NCBI RefSeq assembly: GCF_002979535.1
Contig: NZ_PCPB01000001.1
Span: 558,001-622,000 of the forward strand
Direction of reading: 5' to 3'
DNA: 64,000 bases
Source of the DNA: Brevundimonas sp. MYb52
Lineage (GTDB): Bacteria; Pseudomonadota; Alphaproteobacteria; Caulobacterales; Caulobacteraceae
Each line of letters opens with the position of its first letter. Position 1 is the stretch's first letter. Of this stretch, positions 8,629-18,277 are shown piece by piece. The notes beneath the pieces are model-generated. The model saw nothing but the letters and a program-made list of their open reading frames with translations, did not search any database and had not been told where the DNA came from. Both the position numbers and the translations under genes were made by a program.

Positions 8629-9261
8629 TCAGGTTTTCACAAGGGAGAGGGTCAGTTTGACGGCCCCTGCGAGAAGCAGGGCGCCGAACACGCCTTCCAG
8701 AAGCGGCCTCAGGCGTCTGAAGGCGTTTCGGGCGGCGGCGCTGTCCAGAAGGCGGGTGAGCAACTCGTACCAGGCCAGGGTGACGGCCAGCACGATGAGG
8801 ATCAGGGCCATGCCGAGGCTTGGGCTGATATCCTGAAAGCCGCCCATGATGGCGGCGGTGAAATAGACCAGGGCCTGGGGGTTCAGGCCGGCTGAGGCCA
8901 GGCCCTGCCAGAAGGTTCTGTGGGTTGACGCGCGCGTATCGGGCGCCGTTTCCGCCGGTCTGGCTGTTAGGGCGCGCCAGAGCATCTGCAGGCCGAGCCA
9001 GGCGAAGTAGGCGGCGCCGCAGGCCGTGATCATCAGCCGGAGTCCGGGGCGCTGTTGAAAGACAGCGGCTCCGGTCAAGGCGACCAGGCACCAGAAGGCG
9101 TTCCCTGACGCCACGCCGGCGGCCGTCGACATGGCGGCCCGGCGGGAGGACGACAGGGCCGCATTGGTGATCCTGACGAAGTTCGGGCCCGGAACCGCGA
9201 CCTGCGCCCACCATAGGAGGGCGAAGGTTCCGAGTGCTGTGAGGCTGGCGGCCTGGGTCAT
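8629..9261 (-). CDS. LysE/RhtB family translocator
   Basis: A 210-residue membrane protein with the LysE superfamily signature near the N terminus (WWAQVAVPGPNFVRITNAAL) and the usual five to six helices, including ASGNAFWCLVALTGAAVF and ACGAAYFAWLGLQML. Members export amino acids or small metabolites. It is divergent from a LysR regulator (start 9339, 77-bp spacer). That is the classic layout for regulator-controlled exporters, so the LysR protein probably controls this gene and the downstream TSUP gene. Substrate unknown. Confidence 0.85.
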   Translation of the reverse strand: MTQAASLTALGTFALLWWAQVAVPGPNFVRITNAALSSSRRAAMSTAAGVASGNAFWCLVALTGAAVFQQRPGLRLMITACGAAYFAWLGLQMLWRALTARPAETAPDTRASTHRTFWQGLASAGLNPQALVYFTAAIMGGFQDISPSLGMALILIVLAVTLAWYELLTRLLDSAAARNAFRRLRPLLEGVFGALLLAGAVKLTLSLVKT

Positions 9262-9338
9262 GGGCCGGAACTGACATCCGCCCGGTCGCTGGGCAAACGC
9301 ATGTTTACGATAGGGGGTATTAGGGATACTTATGGGGC

Positions 9339-10217
9339 ATGGTTTCCTCGCGCCTGCCGCCGACCTCCGCGCTGAAGGCCTTTGTGGTGACGGCGCAATC
9401 CGGATCCTTCACCCAGGCCGCGAGGGACCTCAATCTCACCCAGTCCGCCGTCAGCCAGGCCGTACGCAGCCTGGAGGATCAACTGGGCACGCCGCTGTTC
9501 GCGCGGGGCGTAGGCCGTGTAGAGCTTACGGCGGCGGGGAGGACCTACCGGGACGCCGTGGCTCCGGCCCTGGACCGTATCGCGGCCGCCACGGCCCAGG
9601 TCCGGGAGGTCGTTCCAGCTGCCCTGAAGATCGGCTGCGTCAGGTCGGTGTTGAACAATTGGCTTCTGGCCCGGCTGCCTGACTTCACCGCCCTGTCGGG
9701 TGCGCTCGATCTCAATGTGCAAACACTCGACCGCGAAGACCGCAGCCTGGCAGGCTGCGATGTCGCCATTGTTCTGGCTCCGAAGGCTGCACCGCCCGTC
9801 GGCTCCCGTCATCTTCACGATGAGAGGCTCATCGCTGTCTCCGCGCCGTCGCGGGACGGCGGCGAAGGCGTCGTCACGGCGGAGCGGCCGCGCATCGGCC
9901 GTCACTGGGGGATGTGGCCCGGGTTTGGCGAGGGACCCGGAACCGTCATTCAGTTTCGCGAGACCGGCGCTCAGCTGGCGGCGGCGCGAGCAGGGCAGGG
10001 CATGGCCTTGCTGCCGGATATCGTCTGCTACGACGACCTGGTCTCGGGGGCGCTCGTCCGGCTGTCGCCCGATACCCTGTCCCGCGAGCGCGCCTTCTAT
10101 CTCCTTCAGGCGGCGCCGGGCGGCTCGGCGGCGGCCGGTTTCGTCGCCTGGGTCGAGGCGCAGGTCCATGCCTGCATGGATAACGTGTTTTCAGCGAACG
10201 CGCCTTTGGGGCGGTAG
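9339..10217 (+). CDS. LysR family transcriptional regulator
   Basis: A 292-residue protein with an N-terminal winged helix-turn-helix (SALKAFVVTAQSGSFTQAAR, then LNLTQSAVSQAVRSLEDQLG) and a C-terminal effector-binding domain. The N-terminal style, with TSALKAF and TAAGRTYRDAVAPALDRI, resembles the GcvA-like branch. It is divergent from the LysE-type exporter, so local control of 9261-7833 is likely. The short AT-rich stretch around 9300-9330 probably holds the overlapping promoters, but no LysR box could be assigned with confidence. The next 96 bases to the ABC operon contain nothing recognisable. Confidence 0.85.
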   Translation: MVSSRLPPTSALKAFVVTAQSGSFTQAARDLNLTQSAVSQAVRSLEDQLGTPLFARGVGRVELTAAGRTYRDAVAPALDRIAAATAQVREVVPAALKIGCVRSVLNNWLLARLPDFTALSGALDLNVQTLDREDRSLAGCDVAIVLAPKAAPPVGSRHLHDERLIAVSAPSRDGGEGVVTAERPRIGRHWGMWPGFGEGPGTVIQFRETGAQLAAARAGQGMALLPDIVCYDDLVSGALVRLSPDTLSRERAFYLLQAAPGGSAAAGFVAWVEAQVHACMDNVFSANAPLGR

Positions 10218-10313
10218 CGGCGGGGGCGCATTCAAGCCAGGTAGTCCGCTCAATCCCACCGAGGCTCTCGCGACTTGAGGCTCTGGACGCCGGGGGACCG
10301 TGCCGATTGCCGC

Positions 10314-11336
10314 TCAGGCGCGGGGATAGATGCGCGCGCGGGCGGCGTTGAACGTCACGCGGACCATTTCGCCGATGGAGGGGGCTGGTCCCGCAATCCG
10401 GAGCCTCAGGGTTTGGCTCCCGGCCAGCAGCTTCACCTCGGTGAAGGGGCCGCCGAAGGCGATGGCGCCGACGGTCGCAGGCGCTCCTTCCGTCCCCATG
10501 AAGGCGTCGCCGGGGCGGATCATCACCCAGGCGGGGCCGTCGGGCGCGTCGGGTGCAGGCAAGGGGCCGAAGGCTGTTGTCGCTGCACCTGCCCGAACCT
10601 CGGCCGGGAGCAGTTCGACTTCTCCCAGCAGCCGCGCGGCGGCGGGCGAAACGGGGTGCAGATAGGCGTCGTCCGGCGCGCCGATCTGCAAGATGCGGCC
10701 CTTGTCCATCAAGACCAGATCGTCGGCCATCAGCAGGGCCTCTTCAGCATCGTGAGTGACCATCAGGACGGCGGCGTCGGCGGCGCGCAGGGCGCTCATC
10801 AGCGTCTGGCGCACCTCGGACTTCAGATGTCGGTCCAGGCCGGAGAAGGGCTCGTCCAGCAGGACGGTGTGCGGCCGCCGGGCCAGGGCGCGCACCAGGG
10901 CCACGCGCTGCTGCTCTCCGCCCGACAGCATGTGCGGCCAGGCGTCGGCCCTGTCGGCCAGATGCACGGTGTCCAGCCATTCCAGGGCCGTGCGGCGGCG
11001 CTCGGCGCGGGGCAGGCCCTTCAACCCGAAGGCGACGTTGTCGGCGATGTTGAGGTGCGGGAACAGGGCGTAGTCCTGGAACACCAGCCCGACGCCGCGC
11101 GCCTCGGGCGGGGTCGAGCGCGCAGGCTCGGACAACAGCCGGCCCTCGGCGTGGATGGTTCCTTCGTCCATCGGCTCCAACCCGGCGATCATCCGCAACA
11201 GCGTGCTCTTGCCGCAGCCGGACGGGCCGAGCAGGGCGGTGATGCGACCGGCGTGCAGGTCCAGATCGACGCCCTCGACGGCGAGGCGGGCACCGAAACG
11301 CCGCGTGGCGCCGCGTAAGGTCAGGGCGGGGGTCAT
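10314..11336 (-). CDS. Iron(III)-type ABC transporter ATP-binding protein (FbpC-like)
   Basis: A 340-residue ATPase from the ATG at 11336, whose ATGA overlap with the permease stop decides the start. Walker A GPSGCGKST lies at about 37-45, followed by a Q-loop (VGLVFQDYALFPHLN), the signature LSGGEQQRVALVRAL and Walker B TVLLDEPFSGLD. The C-terminal third looks like a TOBE-type regulatory domain. This matches FbpC/PotA-like ATPases. With the permease and ferric-type binding protein upstream it forms a complete importer, last in the operon. Confidence 0.85.
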   Translation of the reverse strand: MTPALTLRGATRRFGARLAVEGVDLDLHAGRITALLGPSGCGKSTLLRMIAGLEPMDEGTIHAEGRLLSEPARSTPPEARGVGLVFQDYALFPHLNIADNVAFGLKGLPRAERRRTALEWLDTVHLADRADAWPHMLSGGEQQRVALVRALARRPHTVLLDEPFSGLDRHLKSEVRQTLMSALRAADAAVLMVTHDAEEALLMADDLVLMDKGRILQIGAPDDAYLHPVSPAAARLLGEVELLPAEVRAGAATTAFGPLPAPDAPDGPAWVMIRPGDAFMGTEGAPATVGAIAFGGPFTEVKLLAGSQTLRLRIAGPAPSIGEMVRVTFNAARARIYPRA

Positions 11337-12874
11337 CGTGGGGCTCCGGGACGGGAGGCGGCGATCTTGCGCGTCAGCCAGATCACGCCGGGCAGGGCCA
11401 GGACAATGATCATCAGCGACGGCCACCCCGCCTGCGGCAACCGCTCGTCATTGGCGTAGTTGGAGGCCAGCACCGCCAGGGTGTCGAAGTCGAACGGGCG
11501 CAGGATCAGGGTGGCGGGCAGTTCCTTCAGCACATCGATGAAGACGATCAGGGCGGCGGTCAGCAGGGCGCCGCGCGCGATGGGCAACTGGATGGCGAGA
11601 GCGGCGCCGGTCTCGCTGCGGCCGAGGCTGCGGGCGGCCCCGATCATGGCGGGGGTGACCTTGGAGAAGCCGGCCTCAATGGGTTCCAGCGCGGCCGCCA
11701 TCAGACGCGCGGCATAGGCGTAGGTGAGCAGGGCCACGCCGACGCCTATGCCGGAGGTCGCGCCAGGCGACAGTCGCCACAGCACGGCGGCCGGGGCCAG
11801 AAGGCCGATGGCCATGACGGCGCCGGGCGTGGCGTACCCCAGGCTGGCGATACGCGCGGTGACCGGCAGGCGCGCCGCGCCCAGCGCCAGAAGCGTCGCC
11901 AGGATCACCGTAGCTCCGGCTCCCAGTCCGCCCATGATCAGGCTGCGTCCTCCCGCAGAAAGCAGCCGCGACCAGTCGGGCGTGATTTCAAGCGACCGCA
12001 TCAGCAGGAAGCCGACCGGCAGGATGAGGGCCAGGGTCAGCAATATCAGGCAGAAGCCTGTGGCGGCGACGGCTCGCCAGCCGGTCAGGGCCTCTGACTG
12101 CAAGGGGCGATAGCGGGCGTGGCTGCTCTCAAAGCTGCGTCCCTTGCGGCCCCAGCGCTCAAGCCAGAGCAGGACGGCTGCCGTCGCCAACAGGGGCAGG
12201 GCGAAGCGCGCGGCCGAGGCCGGAGAACCATAGACCGACCACGCTCGCACCACGCCGGTGGTCAGGGTCTGGACGCTGAGGAATTGCACCGCGCCATAGT
12301 CGGCCAGGGTCTCCATGACGGCGAGGGCCATGCCGGCGGCCAATGCTGGCCGGGCCAAAGGCAGGGCGATCTGGACGAAGGCCTGCCAGGCCGAACAGCC
12401 CAGGGTGCGCGCGGCTTCCAGCGGATGCACCGACTGGTTCAGGAAGGCGGCGCGCATGGCCAGGAAGACGTAGGGATAGAAGGCGCAGGTCAGGACGAAG
12501 ATCGCGCCCGGAACCGAGCGCATCTGTATGGGCAGATCCCAGCCCAGGCTCGGTCGCATCCACATCCGCAACGGCCCCGCCACGTCGAACAACTGGGCAT
12601 AGGCATAGGCCAGGGCGAAGGCGGGCGCCGCCAGAGGCAGGGCCAGGGCCCAGGCGAAGACGTCCCGTCCCGGAAACCGATGCATGGCCGTCAGCCAGGC
12701 GGCCACAGAGCCGACGACCGCCGTCGTCGCCGCTACGCCTAAAGCCAGAACGCCGGAGGTTACGGCGTAGCGCGCGATGTCCTTGGCGGCGATGTCGGCC
12801 ATGCCAGGCTGCATCGCGGCCCAGACCACGCCGGCCAGAGGCGCCAGGGCGACCACGGCCGCGCCGATGGCCAT
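11333..12874 (-). CDS. Iron(III)-type ABC transporter permease (FbpB-like, fused double permease)
   Basis: A 513-residue permease with about twelve helices and two copies of the binding-protein-dependent permease domain. The first EAA loop reads around LEAARTLGCSAWQAFVQIAL and the second around GAARSLGRSETGAALAIQL. Fused double permeases of this length are typical of Fbp/Sfu-type ferric iron importers. It overlaps the ATPase start by 4 bp. A strong hairpin (12889-12919) separates it from the binding-protein gene, probably lowering expression relative to the more abundant binding protein. Confidence 0.85.
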   Translation of the reverse strand: MAIGAAVVALAPLAGVVWAAMQPGMADIAAKDIARYAVTSGVLALGVAATTAVVGSVAAWLTAMHRFPGRDVFAWALALPLAAPAFALAYAYAQLFDVAGPLRMWMRPSLGWDLPIQMRSVPGAIFVLTCAFYPYVFLAMRAAFLNQSVHPLEAARTLGCSAWQAFVQIALPLARPALAAGMALAVMETLADYGAVQFLSVQTLTTGVVRAWSVYGSPASAARFALPLLATAAVLLWLERWGRKGRSFESSHARYRPLQSEALTGWRAVAATGFCLILLTLALILPVGFLLMRSLEITPDWSRLLSAGGRSLIMGGLGAGATVILATLLALGAARLPVTARIASLGYATPGAVMAIGLLAPAAVLWRLSPGATSGIGVGVALLTYAYAARLMAAALEPIEAGFSKVTPAMIGAARSLGRSETGAALAIQLPIARGALLTAALIVFIDVLKELPATLILRPFDFDTLAVLASNYANDERLPQAGWPSLMIIVLALPGVIWLTRKIAASRPGAPR

Positions 12875-12888
12875 CAGGCGTAACGACG

Positions 12889-12919
12889 AAGGCCCGCCGC
12901 GACCAGCGCGGCGGGCCTT
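12889..12919 (-). terminator. Intercistronic GC hairpin between iron-binding protein and permease genes
   Basis: A perfect 13-bp inverted repeat (AAGGCCCGCCGCG on both arms) with a 5-base loop. No clear T-tract follows on the minus strand. Its place inside an otherwise co-directional operon suggests partial termination or mRNA stabilisation that favours the upstream binding protein. Confidence 0.65.
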
Positions 12920-12945
12920 CTGGCCCTGGCTGACGGGGGGCGTGT

Positions 12946-13998
12946 TTATCGCCAGCCCGCCGCGCTGATCATCGACTGGGCCTGGGCCTGAAGCACGCCA
13001 TAGCGGGCGACAGACATCGGGTTGGCCTTGAAGCCGGCGTAGGGCGCGACCGCTTCGGCCGGGGCAGCGTCAGCCACGGCCGGGAACTCGAAGTTGGACT
13101 GGGTGACGATGGCCTGGGCTTCCGGCGAGGCCAGGAATTCCAGGAACTTGACGGCGTTCTCCCGGTTGGGCGCATGGGCCGCCAGGCCGCCGCCCGAGAT
13201 GTTGACGTGGGAACCCTGGCCGTCCAGCGACGGGAAGCCTAGGGTGAGCTTCTGGGCGATCTGGCGGTCGCCGGCGTCGTCGCCGGACGCCATGCGGATG
13301 AAGTAGTAGCTGTTCGTCAGGGCGACTTCGCAGACTCCCGCCGCCACGGCGCGAATCTGGTCGCGGTCGCCGCCTTCGGGCGGGCGCGCCAGATTGGCGA
13401 CGACACCTTCAACCCATTGCTGGGCGCGTTCGGGCCCCCAGGCCTCGATCAGGGCGCCGACCAGGGACAGATTATAGACGTTGTCGCCCGAGCGGACGCA
13501 GAGCTTGCCCTTGAAGCGGGGCGTGGCGAGCTTGGCGTAGTCGTCGATCTCCTCCGGCTTCACCTTGGCGGGGTCGTAGGCCACCACGCGGGCGCGGCGC
13601 GAGAAGCCGAACCACTGGCCGTCGGGCGCACGCAGGTTGGCGGGAATCGTCTGGTTCAGCCTGTCGGAGTCGGCCGCCTGGAACAGGCCCGCGTCCTGGG
13701 CGCGCCACAGGGCCCCCGCGTCGGCGGCGATGAAGACATCGGCCGGGCTGTTGGCGCCCTCGGCCTTCATGCGGGCGATCAGTTCGTCGGGCTTGCCCTC
13801 GATGCGCTTGACGTCGATGCCGGTCTTCTGCGCGAACAGATCGTAGAGCTTCTGGTCGGCGTCATAGTGGCGAGCAGTGTAGAGGTTCAGCACCCCGGCC
13901 TCGCCAGCCTTGTCGGCGGAGCCTTCCTTCTGGCCGCAGGCCGCGAGCGACAGGGCGCTCAGGGCGACGGCGGCGAGTGTGACGATGCGAAGCTTCAT
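12946..13998 (-). CDS. Ferric iron ABC transporter substrate-binding lipoprotein (FbpA/FutA-like)
   Basis: A 350-residue product from the ATG at 13998, which places a proper lipoprotein signal first (LAAC, Cys21). The frame is open further upstream to 14184, but that extension is Arg-rich and overlaps remnants of other genes. The mature part begins VLNLYTARHYDADQKLYDLF, typical of Fe(III)-binding proteins of the FutA/IdiA group, and has the late tyrosine pair region ALTNSYYFIRM that usually ligates iron. First gene of the importer operon; a Fur-like palindrome lies 40 bp upstream. Expected role: periplasmic capture of ferric iron. Confidence 0.88.
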   Translation of the reverse strand: MKLRIVTLAAVALSALSLAACGQKEGSADKAGEAGVLNLYTARHYDADQKLYDLFAQKTGIDVKRIEGKPDELIARMKAEGANSPADVFIAADAGALWRAQDAGLFQAADSDRLNQTIPANLRAPDGQWFGFSRRARVVAYDPAKVKPEEIDDYAKLATPRFKGKLCVRSGDNVYNLSLVGALIEAWGPERAQQWVEGVVANLARPPEGGDRDQIRAVAAGVCEVALTNSYYFIRMASGDDAGDRQIAQKLTLGFPSLDGQGSHVNISGGGLAAHAPNRENAVKFLEFLASPEAQAIVTQSNFEFPAVADAAPAEAVAPYAGFKANPMSVARYGVLQAQAQSMISAAGWR

Positions 13999-14180
13999 GG
14001 CGCCTCTCCAGCTAAAGACAGATTGGCGGTAGTTGGATTGAGAACGTTTCTCAATGTCCAAGGGGCGGTCGCGACCACTGGCCGCAGTCTCTCGACCGGT
14101 CGATCGCCCAGAACCAGTGCGGCGAGAGCGGCTATGCCGGCGACGACGCTCGCTCCCAGGAAGGTCCAGCCTGGTCCCGA
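13995..14180 (-). pseudogene. 3' fragment of an MFS transporter (probable)
   Basis: On the minus strand, in a frame different from the binding-protein gene, the sequence reads SGPGWTFLGASVVAGIAALA followed by ALVLGDRPVERL, then drifts to a stop overlapping the binding-protein start. A WTFLGA-type last helix followed by a short charged tail is typical of the C terminus of major facilitator transporters. Nothing upstream of 14180 continues it; the plus-strand acyl-CoA ligase fragment begins there. It is therefore a broken end left by rearrangement. Identification is by family resemblance over about 35 residues only. Confidence 0.4.
14038..14054. promoter_or_regulatory. Fur-like (or Irr-type) iron operator upstream of the ferric importer
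   Basis: Perfect inverted repeat TTGAGAA-CGT-TTCTCAA, 40 bp before the start of the iron-binding protein gene. It resembles both the core of a Fur 7-1-7 box (TGAGAA...TTCTCA) and the alphaproteobacterial Irr element (TTnnGAA-N3-TTCnnAA). Placed before a ferric importer, it is a good candidate for iron-dependent repression. Confidence 0.6.
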
Positions 14181-14299
14181 CCATGCTGCAGATGCTGTTG
14201 GAGCGTCCCGAGCTGGACAGCCGTGATCTGTCGCCGCTGCAAGGGATCGTCTACGGCGCCTCGTCTATGCCGAGTCCGGTCACCGAAAAGCGCGCTGCA
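14171..14299 (+). pseudogene. Internal fragment of an AMP-binding acyl-CoA ligase
   Basis: A stretch of about 43 codons reads LVPTMLQMLLERPELDSRDL, then SPLQGIVYGASSMPSPVTEK. This is the conserved segment of long-chain acyl-CoA synthetases just before the adenylate-binding YGASPMP motif. Neither the N-terminal P-loop region nor the C-terminal domain is present. The open frame starts at 14054 in unrelated sequence and continues to 14527 with nothing recognisable. It joins the oppositely oriented MFS fragment at about 14175, a clear rearrangement junction. The remaining bases up to 14493 show only a weak GGGTGGA/TTCCACCC hairpin at 14337-14359. Confidence 0.6.
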
Positions 14300-14493
14300 G
14301 GCGGATTTCGTCGTCTGACATCTGAACAAAGGGCTGGGGTGGAGTGGGCTCTTCCACCCTTCGATCGGGCCTCGCGCGCTGGGGCATCATTGAGGGTTGC
14401 GCGGGGGGCTTCACACGAACGCCTCAGCGCTTTTCGCTCGCGCCCTGGCGTCGAAGAGGGCGCCCGTCGCAATGACGCCCTCGTCGTCTTGGC

Positions 14494-16287
<1,794 letters not shown>

Positions 16288-16295
16288 GAGAAATA

Positions 16296-16315
16296 ACCGC
16301 GCAGATCCGCGCGGT
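16296..16315. repeat. Short inverted repeat before the ABC exporter start
   Basis: ACCGCGC-N6-GCGCGGT, 7-bp arms, 9 bases upstream of the exporter start codon and downstream of the 21-codon reading frame at 16370-16435. It could be an attenuator hairpin in a leader or an operator. No T-tract is present. Confidence 0.35.
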
Positions 16316-16369
16316 CCTTGTGTCAGCGATGATCAGGAGCGCGGCTACGCATAGAGCCGCTAGGGAGCG

Positions 16370-16435
16370 TCAGCGGCCGAGGCGGCCGAAGACCTTCAGG
16401 AAGGTACGGACGGGCGTGGTCTTGTCGATCATCAT
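16370..16435 (-). CDS. Possible 21-residue leader or small protein upstream of the ABC exporter
   Basis: An ATGATG start at 16435 is preceded by an unusually strong ribosome-binding site (AAAAGGAGGGC). The frame encodes MMIDKTTPVRTFLKVFGRLG plus a final Arg before TGA. The product is short, basic and amphipathic. The strong Shine-Dalgarno spacing is the only positive evidence; I know no family for it. It lies 82 bp before the exporter in the same direction with a hairpin between, so a leader-peptide role is conceivable. The sequence from 16436 to 16710 shows no convincing gene on either strand. Confidence 0.35.
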   Translation of the reverse strand: MMIDKTTPVRTFLKVFGRLGR

Positions 16436-16710
16436 GCCCTCCTTTTCCCTGCAACAACTGAGCGCCTCACGACTATCAGGCTCGGATTTCGGCGGCAATG
16501 TCTTCGTGAGATGCGAGGGGTGCGACTGTTTGATCCATGCCTCGTCCGAGCTCGCAGGCGTGGGGGTCGCGCAGACGGGCAGGATCGGCTGGCGTCGGGC
16601 AAAAGTACGAGCAGAAACCCGCCGGGCCCTGGCGTAGGCGTCTCGAATGGGAATTCGTCGCCGGCCGTACCGGGGCCAGTCGTTCTTGGGGATCGCGCTT
16701 TGATCTTCCC

Positions 16711-17262
16711 TCAGCCCTGGCAGATCGGATGCTGCCGGTCGAACCTGTCCCAGACCAGGGTGGTCCCGCTGCGGATCATGGCGCAGTTGATCTCCTCACC
16801 CTCGGGCGTGCTGCAGATGGCGGTGATGCGCTTGTAGCTGCGGCCGACGGGGTCGCACGTCAGGGTCTTGCCGGCGGCCAGACGGTTGAGCGCCGCCGTG
16901 GCCGACGCTCCGCTGGCGGCGGGACAGGGATGGCCGGGGGAGCAGGTCTCGTTGGCTTCACGGGCGGCGACGGCGTGCAGCCTGACGCGGACCCCGTCGC
17001 GACATCGCAAGGTGTCGCCGTCGTTCACATGGTCGACCACGCACGGGAAGGCGGCGCCGGCGGTCGGCGCCCTCGGAGGCGAAGCCGTCGCAGGCGTCAA
17101 CGGCAGGGGCGGCGACGGGGCGGGCGGGTTCAACAGCCCTTCGGCCTGGGGCCAGTTCAGGGTGACGAGGAAGGCCGCCACGGCGACCAGCGCCGTCACG
17201 GCCAGGAAGCGCCGGTCGCGGCGACGCATTCTTGCGGGGCGCGAGGGTCTGAAGCGTCTCAT
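16711..17262 (-). CDS. Thermonuclease (SNase-like) family protein with N-terminal membrane anchor
   Basis: 183 residues; an alternative start at 17229 (MRRRDRRF) would remove 11 residues. A basic N terminus is followed by one hydrophobic helix (FLAVTALVAVAAFLVTLNW) and a Pro-rich linker. The C-terminal half has the SNase-fold core CVVDHVNDGDTLRCRDGVRV, then RLHAVAAREANE, and a late ICSTPEGEEINCAMIRSG segment. The catalytic Arg pattern of staphylococcal nuclease is not fully preserved (RLHAVAARE replaces RLIGIDAPE), so activity is doubtful. Several cysteines suggest an extracytoplasmic disulfide-bonded domain. Such proteins often accompany conjugative islands, which fits the neighbouring remnants. 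Confidence 0.75.
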   Translation of the reverse strand: MRRFRPSRPARMRRRDRRFLAVTALVAVAAFLVTLNWPQAEGLLNPPAPSPPLPLTPATASPPRAPTAGAAFPCVVDHVNDGDTLRCRDGVRVRLHAVAAREANETCSPGHPCPAASGASATAALNRLAAGKTLTCDPVGRSYKRITAICSTPEGEEINCAMIRSGTTLVWDRFDRQHPICQG

Positions 17263-17408
17263 GCGCCCAGCCTAGGGCGAACAGGTGAACGGGGCGTGTG
17301 CCGGGTCTGATCGCCGCCCTGGGCCGGGCGAGGATTGCGTCCTCGGACCGGAGAGAAGGAAAGGGCGCTCGGGGGCGCTCCGCTCGGGAGCGCAGGGAGG
17401 AATACGCC

Positions 17409-18005
17409 ATGACTTCGCTCGTCGCTTTCGACTGCACCATTTCGGCTACACCCTATGAGGAGGCGGCGGATCTGGACCTGTTGTCGGCCCTACTGCAGCG
17501 GGAGCTGCCGGGGTCGGGACGGGACGCCGCCGCCGCCCTGATCACGGCCTTTGGGGGGCTGGCGGGGGTGGCGGCCGCGGACGCCGCCGCCCTGGCGCGA
17601 GCCGGTCTGCCGCCCGGGGCTGTGGCCAGTTTCGCCAGCGTCAGGGCCCTGGCCCTGGCCATGGGCCGGGCCGAGGCCTGCAGGCGACCCGTCCTCTCGT
17701 CCTGGAGCGCGCTCTTGACCTATCTGCGCCTCTCCCTGGCCCATGCCCCGCGAGAACAGTTTCGGGCCCTCTATCTCAACAAGCGCAACATCCTGATCCG
17801 CGAGGAACTAAGGGCTGACGGCACGATCGACCACGCCCCGGTCTATAACGCCGGGCCTGGCCGGGTGGCCCGCCTCGGGCGCGTGCCGGACATCGCGGAG
17901 ACCCGCGCCTACGTCGAGACCGTGATCGCCTGCTATCTGGCGCTCGCCGCCGGCCGCGAGGTGCGTTCGTCGCGCGCCTGCCGAAGCCCGGAGGGCGGCG
18001 GATGA
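17409..18005 (+). pseudogene. Chimeric gene: N-terminal RadC joined in frame to the C-terminus of a lytic transglycosylase
   Basis: The start at 17409 has a good ribosome site (GGGAGGA). Residues 1-145 read as RadC, with the helix-hairpin-helix region and then VLSSWSALLTYLRLSLAHAP, EQFRALYLNKRN and GTIDHAPVY. A normal RadC would next enter the PREV...HNHPSGD metalloprotease motif. Here, at about 17844, it switches to NAGPGRVARLGRVPDIAETR followed by AYVETVIACYLALAAGR, the ending of VirB1-type lytic transglycosylases (AAYNAGPG motif). The JAMM zinc site and the transglycosylase catalytic glutamate are both missing, so neither activity is expected, though the frame is open for 198 codons. Both parent genes are typical of conjugative elements. 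Confidence 0.75.
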
Positions 18006-18277
18006 TCGAGGCTCGTGTCATGGGGGCGGCCGAAGGCGGCGACGACGACCTGCTCACGCGCAAGGAGGCCTCCGCCTATCTGGCGCAATTCGGGGTGCGG
18101 CTGAAGCCGGCCACCCTGGCGCGGCTCTGGTCGGTCGGCGGCGATGGTCCGCCCTGTCGGCACGTCCGGGCCAGACCCTATTATCCAAGAGGACTTCTTC
18201 GGGGCTGGGCTCTGTCCCAGATTTCCGAGGTGCGAAGCGGGGCGCCGGCCGCCGCCCAGGCGCGTCGCCGTGGCTGA
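18002..18277 (+). CDS. Excisionase-like helix-turn-helix protein (conjugative-element remnant)
   Basis: 91 residues, coupled by ATGA to the end of the chimeric gene. The core DDLLTRKEASAYLAQFGVRL followed by ATLARLWSVGGDGPPCRHVR resembles the MerR-like winged helix of excisionases and AlpA-type regulators (helix, turn, then a GxGPxxxR wing). Integrative and conjugative elements of sphingomonads and caulobacters often carry this kind of gene directly after a lytic transglycosylase. It probably survived the deletion that fused radC to the transglycosylase. Function beyond DNA binding unknown. Confidence 0.6.
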   Translation: MIEARVMGAAEGGDDDLLTRKEASAYLAQFGVRLKPATLARLWSVGGDGPPCRHVRARPYYPRGLLRGWALSQISEVRSGAPAAAQARRRG

